Below are positions 56,401 to 64,000 of a stretch of DNA of 64,000 nucleotides, one piece after another. Location of the stretch: the NCBI GenBank assembly GCA_009746045.1, contig RPFO01000485.1, forward strand, positions 937,223-1,001,222, written 5' to 3'. Source of the DNA: Mesostigma viride (Eukaryota; Streptophyta; Mesostigmatophyceae; Mesostigmatales; Mesostigmataceae). A program made the position numbers and the translations under genes. The notes beneath the pieces are model-generated. The model was given only the letters and a program-made list of their open reading frames with translations. It did not search any database and had not been told where the DNA came from. How positions within the stretch are numbered: the first letter of the stretch is position 1; each line of letters opens with the position of its first letter.

Positions 56401-57587
56401 GTCATGGACCCCTCCACAATGCAACCGTGCCATCAACCCCTATGCGATGCCCCCATACTGCTCTGAGTGCACCCATACCCCCATTATATCTAGCATCCGA
56501 CTCCAAGAAAGGTAATGCTCTCGCTCCGACCAGTTGAGTACAGGTTTATCCACCTGTTCAACCGGCCCAACTGGACATCCCCCCCTCCCGTACAGCGGAT
56601 TTCAGTTGAGCAGGCCCTCAAGTGGGTGCGCTCCCTCAAGTGCGTGCAATCCCTCACCCCCATTGGCGGCCCCCGAGATGACACAGTTGAGCCGCTTGGG
56701 GTTGGTGCTGATGCAGCTGACGCCGTCGCTGTGGCCACTGAGCGCGCACACAAATGGCTTGGCAAACACCTGCGTGCCTCCACGTGGCAGAACGAGGGAG
56801 AGGGTGCGCGCATAAACACACCCATGAGAGCAGAGAGGGAAGGGCGCATGCAAAGGTCCAACATACATGAGCCTCGGCGAGAAAAACAAGGAGATACTGG
56901 CCACTAAGGTCAAGTGACAGCTGTCGCGTATACACGGGGATTGCCTTTGGTTTCACTTGTTCGTCCAGGTAGCCCCTAACAGCATGACAACAGAGGCTTG
57001 GTTGCCATGTAGATAACAGCTGGGAATTTCCATTCCAAACCAGAGGAACCGAGAACAATTTCACCAGATTCTATACACAGACAGCCACGTCCGCATTACC
57101 AAGTATAGAGGGAACCACGACTGAGTTACAACATGGCGGCGAAATGTGGGGCCACGTGCCAATCTCCGCATGTCACAGCATGACTTCATAATGCTGGGTG
57201 TCGACACCAAAAGATGGCGAAAAGTACTGGATTAAGACAATGTAAATATAGAGAGAGCGTGCGCGTACGCCGTAGCGGAAGTGAGGTTACCTTGTCAAGC
57301 TTTGTCGCGTTTAGAGCACGCTTGTACTCATGGGCTTTGTCGAATGGATGCAGCGCAGGGTCCAAGTTACGAAATACTTTCTGTAAACCAAAAAATACGA
57401 GGGGACAGAATAAATATAAAGCCGGTTTGGAAACGTCATGAACCTCCGGCCTATTGAAAATAGAGCGCACTCAGTTCGAGAAGTAGCAAGACCGCTTTCT
57501 TATGCGAGAAACAGGCCTCACCTGCAAATCCTGCTTGCGCTCTCTCGAAAAGTCCTCCTCTAAGCGAGAAATAGCCTTCACCTTCAT
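41461..57587 (-). CDS. DCAF13: DCAF13/SOF1 WD40 protein, at least 17 coding exons
   Basis: SSU-processome WD40 protein for 18S rRNA maturation and CUL4-DDB1 adaptor. Exons (plus-strand coordinates): 57522-57587, 57291-57380, 56658-56769, 54227-54254, 52701-52799, 51994-52063, 51644-51658, an unresolved piece near 51250-51285, 51119-51193, 49956-50051, 49264-49327, 48146-48199, 46663-46748, 45690-45750, 45010-45074, 44048-44153, 42233-42321, 41461-41623. Phases agree at every junction except around the unresolved piece. Diagnostic stretches: MKVKAISRLEEDF, HEYKRALNATKL, GVDHHR, FATAGAQVDVWDH, WGADTVYSVRFN, HKDHV, APTGREFVTGSYDR, YHTKRMQ, SGSDDMNVRLWKAHASEKLG, and the Sof1-specific end LPREKQKF ... 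HKHVPKAVY ... RRRAH. About 457 residues, normal length for the family. Introns total over 14 kb and are filled with tandem arrays. Confidence 0.93.
41697..41765 (+). repeat. (TG)n-rich microsatellite in last DCAF13 intron
   Basis: Imperfect TG/CG dinucleotide run 3' of the last acceptor in plus-strand coordinates, that is inside the last intron. Confidence 0.9.
42050..42240 (-). repeat. six tandem copies of the exon 16 donor region
   Basis: Read on the minus strand, the true donor ATCGACAG|GTGGGTGCCC (exon end 42233) is followed at about 30-40 nt intervals by GAGGTGGGTGCGCTTGTG, GGCAGGTGCCCTTTTGAGTT, GGCAGGTGGGTGCACTTGTT, GACAGGTGGGTGCGCTTTTG and GACAGGTGGGTCCACTTGTG. Confidence 0.85.
43175..43375 (+). 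repeat. 34-bp minisatellite in DCAF13 intron
   Basis: Six units of GGGCCATGGGCCATGCCACG + CAGCAGCCACAAGA. It abuts the 43-bp array. Confidence 0.95.
43385..44047 (-). repeat. 43-bp minisatellite starting at the exon 15 donor
   Basis: About 15 units. On the minus strand each contains AAGGTGGTGGGTGGCCATTT + ACTGGCGGATGTGTGGGGTGTGT. The first unit begins directly at the exon 15 donor (GGTGTG|GTGGGTGGCCATTT), so every unit carries a donor-like GTGGTGGGTGG. Confidence 0.93.
44755..44855 (+). repeat. 14-bp repeat GGCCATGTCATGTG
   Basis: Six near-identical units in a DCAF13 intron, with GGACC variants at the edges. Confidence 0.9.
45210..45270 (+). repeat. 14-bp repeat ACGCATGGGTGTAC
   Basis: Four tandem units in the intron upstream (gene sense) of exon 14. 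Confidence 0.92.
47455..47945 (+). repeat. about 30-bp minisatellite AACTAGGGTGCCCTCCCTCC
   Basis: Sixteen units with the body AACTAGGGTGCCCTCCCTCC and an A/T tail varying in length and sequence (TTTTATAT, TTTTTATAT, TTCTAAAT, TTTTAAAT). A multi-unit order is repeated at about 47690-47815 and 47810-47940. Confidence 0.95.
48385..48525 (+). repeat. CTATAGCATATA 12-bp repeat within a larger duplication
   Basis: Runs of ACTATAGCATAT alternate with GCTGGCTCCAGCATCTCCCC. The latter contains the palindrome GCTGGCTCCAGC-like core and appears three times. Confidence 0.9.
50385..50460 (+). repeat. GGCAGGGCAGGAG minisatellite
   Basis: Four units of about 18 bp (GGGCAGGCAGGGCAGGAG) in a DCAF13 intron. 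Confidence 0.9.
53157..53540 (+). repeat. 21-bp minisatellite AGGTCAAGGATACATAACAA+G
   Basis: Eighteen very uniform units in a DCAF13 intron. Divisibility by 3 creates spurious open frames (for example 134 codons of RIHNKRS). Confidence 0.97.
53850..54125 (+). repeat. purine-only GGGGGAGAGA array
   Basis: About 270 bp of one strand composed almost solely of G and A, units of 8-10 bp. It is a mirror-capable polypurine tract that could form triplex (H-DNA). Confidence 0.95.
54541..56270 (+). repeat. 24-bp minisatellite in DCAF13 intron 3 (about 72 units)
   Basis: Unit CATTGTATTGCTATCACC + ATGCAA with recurring variants: CACTGCAA for CCATGCAA, GCATTACT for GTATTGCT, and GAAACA for GCAACA. Spurious frames of 600-726 codons run through it on both strands. 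Confidence 0.97.
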
Positions 57588-57867
57588 GATAGTCTGTCTC
57601 GATAACTTATGGCAATCCTAACAGATGTTTGACGAACGCACGAGCTACATAATCCTCCAACCTTCAGCAAATTACCGAGCCAGGTAGAATAGAGTACGTG
57701 CAGAGTTTCCCAGAACCAAAACACCAGCCTAAATATGATCAACTGCTTTGTTCAAAAGCTTCGAACGTTAAGGCCTCTGGCGGCAGGGAGAGAAAATAAT
57801 TATTATGGCCAGAAAAACGGAGGTAATCTATAATGCAGGCGGCCACCAAAGTTGGTGGCAGCAATTC
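57588..57867. other. DCAF13 upstream region
   Basis: Unique DNA upstream of the DCAF13 ATG. It presumably holds its promoter; no core element can be assigned. Confidence 0.35.
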
Positions 57868-58515
57868 TAGGGCTGGCACATCCGGGTATTTTCTCGACCC
57901 GGACACGAACACGAACACCTGGGGAGAGTACCCGAACCCGAACCCGAACATGTTCGGTACATTCCCAGGTGACCCGAACACGAACACGAACATGTACTGT
58001 TAGGATTAAGTGACCCGAACCCGAACCCGAACATACCCGAACATTTTACCGAACACGAACAATTCACTAAATAAATTAAAATAAGTGAGAAACTATACAT
58101 AGTTGTCACTTTTCATAATACGCAATAAATTAATAATGATTACGTAATCATTACCTAAACTAGTCCGGTCGTGCTTAGACAATTCTACTACCGCACAACA
58201 GCTTTGCTCTTGCCAGCGTGTCGGCGGACTAATCTAGGCCGCTTTTTCATCAGAGAAGCGTTGCCTAGTCGGATCACTGGATGGTACTACAGGGATTCCG
58301 CCAGAAAATGTTCGGTACCGGGTCAGAGGCGAACATGTTCGCCCGGTTCCCAGGGTGACCCGAATACGGACACGAACATGTTCTGAAGTTTCCAGGTGAC
58401 CCGAACCCGAACAGCACATGTTCGGCCGAACATTTTTGCCGACCCGAACACCGCACATGTTCGGTATTCGCCCGAACATGTCCGTGTTCGGTATGCGGCG
58501 GATGTGCCAGCCCTA
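57868..58515. mobile_element. 648-bp hAT-type MITE in the intergenic region
   Basis: Terminal inverted repeats TAGGGCTGGCACATCCG (57868-57884 and complement at 58499-58515). The 8-bp flanks AGCAATTC and GGAAATAC agree at five positions, a degenerate hAT-like duplication. The interior is dense in CCCGAACACGAACA and CCGAACATGTTCGG, similar to the hAT element at 15144-27552. Confidence 0.8.
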
Positions 58516-59191
58516 GGAAATACATACAGTACCACTGCCGCTGGCACCGCCACATTTTGCAGTAAAGTAGCCGCCAGCATCTGCGCCGCTTTTTTGTGCT
58601 GCCTACTGCCAGCCGTACCTCAGAAAGCCGCGGGGTTCCCGCGGAGCTGCGCCTACTTACCCCTGAAGAATGCTAAGACGTACATAATTATGTATGTTGG
58701 CGCATTGCAGCACTAAGGTCTACACGTATTATAACCAGTTAAATCTTACCTAGAGGCTGACAGGACCCCCCTCTCTGCGTCTGCGCGGGGACTAGACTGA
58801 AACAAGACTGAAACAAGACTGAAACAAGAAGACTCTTGCGTACGCACTACGCACACCCTCCTTCCTGCACGTGTCAACGACTCAACGTCGATATTTGCCA
58901 GCGGGTTGCACGCCCCTCGTAGCAACCCACATAGGCGCAACATATATATCTCGAGTACATACAAGCTTGAAATTACAGCTCCAGTTCGGATATGGCCGCG
59001 GAAAAACAATCGCGACAATAATTGGCAAGGAAAAATCGAAGATTTTACTTGAGATATCTGTGCAGTTTGGGCCTGGCTACTTTAGAGCTCATAAACCCGT
59101 AAACCATGGTTGCTATCAAGCTTATAAAACACGTACGTCATGCATATCTAGATTATTTCTTATTAATGTTATTTCGGCCCGCGCATACGTC
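58516..59191. other. upstream region of the TVP15-like gene
   Basis: Contains a threefold TGAAACAAGAC repeat (58797-58830) and otherwise unique DNA. No gene seen. Confidence 0.4.
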
Positions 59192-62100
59192 ATGGAGGTA
59201 GGTCCATAACTCATGCTCGGATAACCGATTTCGCCAGAACGGAACGCTGACGTCAAACAAATCTTTGCCGCAATGCCTACAATTTCAATGGTTTTGTTGC
59301 AGTTGCTAAAAATTGCGGTGCTGTGCTTGAGCGGGCTGCTCATCGCTATCAACATCGTATACATGATAAAGGTACGATCGTAACTCCAATGACCTAGGTT
59401 CTATGACCGAGCTTGCTTGGATGCCATCATATATACAACCCTTATGCCATAAGGATATCATGATGCTCGACTTCACGTTTACAGCATTATAACATACATT
59501 CCCCAGTTGATTTCCCGCCAACAATTGGATACTAGTGCCGTGCACTAGACTCAACATTGGCCGTGAATCTGACGACAGGGACCAACTGTGTTCTCCTTGG
59601 CAATGACAAGCATGTCCGTCATTGCACACCTTTTTCGCCCATACTGTTGTCCCCGTTAACAAATCCATGCAAGGCTCATTTGCCTGCCAAACATTTTTCG
59701 ATAGCACTGGCTGATTTGGAAGCCGGCACAGGTATCCATCCTGACATCGTCAAGTGGGCTGACACACAGCCCGCTGAATGCCTCCGCTCACTTCCACGCT
59801 CGCTTCCTTCGCTGATTTTCAATATTCTCATCATGTGCACGTTTTTCTAAACCGGCCTCTGCTACGTGGCTACGGCTGCTTGATCCACAGAATGGCGTGA
59901 ACATCAATGGAAGCAAGTGCCAGGTACGCGCCCTGCTGTCAACGCTATTACCCTGCTATCGAGGCTACGTTAGCTGACAGCAAGGCATAGCCAACAGGGA
60001 TCGGATCGCTTCGTGCTTGCGCATGCTTGGGACAGCTTATTATAAATAGTAAGTAATTAAGATGTCCCTAATCTGGTGGGAATGAATGTGGCTATCCCTC
60101 AGTGGACCGCCCACCTAGAAAAGCAAGTAAGGACTACGCTAGGCGCAGGACAAAGCCATGACTCCTGTTTTATACGACGTTTGACCCGGTCTTGGTCCTC
60201 CTTTGTGCATTTCCACGGACATCTCAGTGTGGTTGAACGGGGAATGTTGCGATGGTGTGCCTCAGGAAAGGTAGCTTTGAGGACTGCGATCCTGTTGAGC
60301 ACGCATTTCAAGGTGCTGTTGGCAACTCCAACATTTAAAATCTATTCCCCAGCATGTTAACTTTTTTCATCGTTGAATGTCTCCCCACCGCACGCGGCAC
60401 GATGCCAGTATGCTGCCGCCGTGGCGATGCACTCGCTGGACAAGTTCAACAGGATGTAGGGCGCCTTGTGACTGCCTTTGAGCACTCTAGCCATGGCGGC
60501 CTGCTTATCAGTCTGGGGGACGTTGCTAGGAACATGACCCTGCGATGTTTAAAAACTTTTGCTCTGGGGAAGAGCCAAGTTGTACGTGCATTCAAGGTTG
60601 TGCACAGCTCATCCTTGAGGATCTATTCCTCATCGCTGTGGTGTTTGGCATTGCCCAGCCAGGGCCAGGCACAGTCAAGGATGCGGTTAGGGTGGGTGGC
60701 GGTTAGGGAATGTACCACTTAAAGGAATGAAGTCCAACTATCCCTGGTTTCCTAAGCCAAACCAAGATTGCAAACCAGATTGCATAGTGTCCCTTGGATC
60801 AAGGAGACAACCAGCGCAGGCCAGAAATCGGGAGAATCCGGACCATGGTAGCTCGAGCCTGCCGTTATCTTTTCCGCGTTTTCGAGTCGTTCAGGATGAT
60901 GAAGATGAATGGTGATGGAAATGTGTATCCTTGTGCATTGAAATTATGGCTGGCTTACGTGTAGAGCGACTAGATGACCTAGACGGTGGGGCCGGAAACA
61001 GCATGCTTGATCAGGGCGTGTGTTTCGAGCCTAACTGGCCGGGAGTGTCTAGTGGTGAGCACCATTGCTTGGATACCATTGCCAGTAGCTACTCACTGTG
61101 CATATGTGGCCACTACTTGCCCGAGTGCCTAGGCTTGCTGCCATTGGGATGTATTCTGAATGAGACAGGGGGTTGCCGTGTTGTCATCTTCCTTCCAGGG
61201 ATTACCATCCTTGCTGCCAAGGGTTTGCTGGCTGCTGTCACATGGCTGCTGCCTGCTGCCTGTTGCCTGCTTTCCACAAATTTCTTTAGTAGCACTACTA
61301 TTAAAACATCACGTCTTTCCATGTTGGCCGCTTCCCAACGTGCGCCGCAAAACCCTGCCAGGTGCTTCACGACCTTATGCCCATCAACAACATCATCTTG
61401 GTAAGCAGCAGGGGGGGGGGGGGGGGGGGGGAGGGGCCTAGAGGTTTGGTGTGTATGTGTGTGTGTGTGTGTGTTGGTGGGGAGGTTGAGTTTGCACCTG
61501 CCCGGCAAGTCTGACATGTCAGCAAAGCTTGTTTGTGATCTAAGCACAAACCTTCGTCATGTAGTGAAAGTATCATAAACAACCTGGCGGTCCTGCCGCT
61601 GCCAGGTGGTCTGTGCAGATGGTCCGTCGACGTGTGCAAGGTCAAGGTCAAGGCAGCTGACACCACTAGGAGTATATGGGGTCCGCACATGTGTTGGGGT
61701 GGGCACAGCATTGAGCGTGTCATAACAGGGGCTCCCAATAGAGTATATTCCCCTGTAGTGCAGGCAACCCTCCTCTGATCTAGCCATCCATCCCTGATTA
61801 CCACCAACAGCGCGCCAGCTGACCATAGTTGTAAACTTTCCATACTATATAATACTACTACGCCTGTTCTAACACACATCTAGAATCCCCACAAATATTG
61901 CCGTGGCATGGCCTTACACCAGGTCTCCCTTTCGTAGACAAGTCACCGCACCGCTTTCGTAGACAAGTCACCGCACCGCTTTCGTAGACAAGTCACCGCA
62001 CAGCTTTCGTAGACAAGTCACCTCACCGGAGGTCGTATGAACATGCTGCATTAACTTAGCCACAAGCTATTGCTATCCACCGTTGATAGCGCCGGAGGTG

Positions 62101-63950
62101 TTTAGTATGAACATGCTGCATTAACTTGGCCACAAGCTATTGCTATCCACCGTTGATAGCGCCGGAGGTGTTTAGTATGAACATGCTGCATTAACTTGGC
62201 CACAAGCCATTGCTATCCACCGTTGATAGCGCCGGAGGTGTTTAGTATGAACATGCTGCATTAACTTGGCCACAAGCCATTGCTATCCACCGTTGATAGC
62301 GCCGGAGGTGTTTAGTATAAACATGCTGCATTAACTTAGCCACAAGCTATTGCTATCCACCGTTGATAGCGCCGGAGGTGTTGCATATGGTTGGCCGCAC
62401 GTGCAGTTGGCGTCTCATTGCAAGAACGACGGCGTGGGCCATGGGTGGTGGCTGCCTGCGCGCCCCTCGAAGCACCCGCGGGGGGCCTCTGATACATTTT
62501 CCAGGGAGCCTTTTCTTAGGTGCTTGCATGTCCACGTATACGAACAGACGATAGTTTGGGTCAGGGCGAGACGAATCATGCAACGCACATCCTCTGCTAT
62601 GCCATGCGGTTGTGCGTGCAGCTCACTATCAAGCCAGAGCTAATGAGCCCGCAGCACGCGTTCCCTCTCATGGGGGTGCATTGTTCAGGCTATAGCATTG
62701 GGGTTGACTCAACGGATGGCCCAAAGCTGTCAGGCAGTCAGGAAGCATGGATGGCTACATGTTTCACATGCCAATCTCGCTTCCCTCCCCTGTGAAAGCA
62801 AGCTGACCTTGCCAGTGGGACGCCCTGCCTGCTACGTGCTAATGCCTGCCGTGCTCCCCATGGCAACGACAGGCCTTCACCGTCATCATCGCGGAGATGG
62901 AGCGCCCGTTCGTCATCCGCTGGGCGCGCTTCACCTACCCGTGGCTCGGCCGCGGTCTCTACCTGGTGGGTTGTCGTTATATGGACGCGGCCTGTACCTG
63001 GTGAGTTGTTTTGTTATGCTGACACAGGCGGTGCCTGGCATGTTGTTCCCTTACTAGTGTTTCTGCCCGGTGAGCGCATTGGTTGGTTTGTCTGTGCCTG
63101 GTGAGCTCTTGTCCTCACGAACAACCTGTACCAGTGTATTAAGCAGCTGCATGCCGGATACCCCAGGCTCATGCCAGTCTGCTTAGCACAGGTTGTGATC
63201 ATTATCTACCAACCTCTGCGTTCAAAGTGGCGGGAGTCTGTCTTCTTGTTGGGTGACGAGGATGGCTCCAAAACAGCCCGTGCCGTCTGCCTTTGTCTCT
63301 CTACCAGCCCAGCTCGTACGAGCCACCGCTGCGTGTGTCGGCCCCTGCCGCTCCCACGCACCATTAAGGGGCGGTTGAGTAGGGGATATGGACTAAAGAA
63401 CATCCATGGCCCTATTTACTCTTGTGCTTACCTGAGTTACTCCGCGCCTCCCGGGTGTTTACCTCACTGGACCCGAGAATTACCTGACCATCTCTCAGAC
63501 CTGACCCCCCTGACCTGACCTGACGATGAGATATTACCTTGTCGGGTCGAAACTGTTTAGTATCATCTGATTTCCTGCTGCCTTTCTTGGCCTGACCACA
63601 TTTTGTTGTAATTTGCACTGTTTTCCTGCCCCCTCAATGCGATTTGTATGGTACTGTTGCCTGCCTCCTCGTGTGGGTGTGGGAACTGTATTGTTGCCTG
63701 CCCCTGCATGTGCGTGTGTGTAGTAATTTTAATTTGTACTATTGCCTGCGGCTGCACGTGGGTGCGGTACTGTTACCTGCCCCTACCTGCACGTGTCTTT
63801 GCGTGGCATCACATGAACGGTTTCTCGAAGATCTTCGTCGCATTCCTGGCCGAGAGCGTGTGCTACGTGGGCACAAAGGAGAGCATGCGCCTCGCGCACT
63901 CGGTTGGGGGAATGGGCATTGGCGTGTGCGGCGTCGTCTACATCGTGCTG
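59192..63950 (+). CDS. TVP15-like COPI-associated membrane protein, partial
   Basis: Exons supported by splice sites and phase 0 throughout: 59192-59197 (Met-Glu only), 59303-59371, 59891-59923, 61362-61400, 62873-62965, 63831-63950. At least one exon between 61400 and 62873 is unresolved, and the gene continues past 63950. MELLKIAVLCLSGLLIAINI is a first membrane segment. RFTYPWLGRGLYL joined to IFVAFLAESVC fits the 'WLGRGLFYIFVG' region of COPI-associated (TVP15-type) Golgi proteins. GMGIGVCGVVYIVL is a further membrane segment. Such proteins are four-span Golgi/vesicle membrane proteins of unclear biochemical role. Family assignment is from motif resemblance only. Confidence 0.55.
60799..60993 (+). 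repeat. tRNA-derived SINE-like repeat, copy 3
   Basis: Matches 36117-36306 almost base for base, including the tail ending CTAGATGACCTAGACGGTGG, in an intron of the TVP15-like gene. Confidence 0.65.
61409..61475 (+). repeat. poly-G tract followed by (GT)n
   Basis: About 21 consecutive G, then GAGGGG..., then (GT)8-9, directly after the donor at 61401. The tract length is prone to sequencing error. Confidence 0.85.
61922..62022 (+). repeat. 25-bp tandem repeat
   Basis: Four units of TTTCGTAGACAAGTCACCGC + ACCGC. Confidence 0.95.
62025..62385 (+). repeat. about 68-bp tandem repeat
   Basis: Five units of GCCGGAGGTGTTTAGTATGA + ACATGCTGCATTAACTTGGC + CACAAGCTATTGC... in an intron of the TVP15-like gene. 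The last partial unit leads into unique DNA. Confidence 0.95.
63580..63800 (+). repeat. degenerate 40-60 bp repeat TACTGTTGCCTGCCCCTGCA
   Basis: Four to five diverged units of (TTTGTA)CTGTTGCCTGCC...CGTGTG immediately upstream of the acceptor at 63830. Confidence 0.7.
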
Positions 63951-64000
63951 GTGCGTGCCATTTGCTGGTGGCTGCTAGTCGTAGTCCGCTTGCAACAACC

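Overview
The window is nuclear DNA of a eukaryote with GT-AG introns, many transposable elements and heavy minisatellite invasion. The three host genes have ordinary eukaryotic relatives: a Tubby-domain protein, DCAF13/SOF1, and a TVP15-like COPI-associated membrane protein. Their structure, plus copia, LINE, hAT and foldback-like elements and a giant-virus-like nuclease, suggests a protist, most likely a repeat-rich green (prasinophyte-type) alga. That assignment is inference; nothing here proves the species.

Layout. 1-9203: a copia reverse transcriptase/RNase H gene split by a 7.5 kb DNA transposon (845-8390), which carries a DUF7869-like transposase ORF and mirror-image GTGACACC arrays just inside its ends. 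9204-12410: probable LTR and retroelement debris. 12415-13254: a GC-rich giant-virus-like PD-(D/E)XK nuclease ORF. 13281-15079: a nest of TA-flanked MITEs. 15144-27552: a hAT element with a perfect 8-bp target duplication. It is split by an 11.3 kb foldback-like inverted-repeat element (15353-26644) whose arms consist mainly of tandem arrays, and by a further MITE.

28043-32339 (+): a three-exon Tubby gene. 32340-41380: intergenic LINE, SINE and TTAA-element debris with one intact LINE ORF1. 41461-57587 (-): DCAF13/SOF1, at least 17 exons. About 1.4 kb of coding sequence is spread over 16 kb because the introns hold at least ten minisatellites. 57868-58515: a hAT-type MITE between divergent genes. 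59192-63950 (+): a partial gene for a TVP15-like membrane protein with a 6-nt first coding exon.

The observation I find most interesting is in the introns. Just downstream of several authentic 5' splice sites (DCAF13 exons 13, 14, 15 and 16, Tubby exon 1, TVP15-like exon 62873-62965) there are one or more degenerate copies of the exon end plus donor. In one case the donor is the first unit of a 43-bp minisatellite. This suggests tandem duplication anchored at splice donors. Most long open frames in the window are by-products of arrays with unit lengths of 21, 24 or 11 bp and are not genes.
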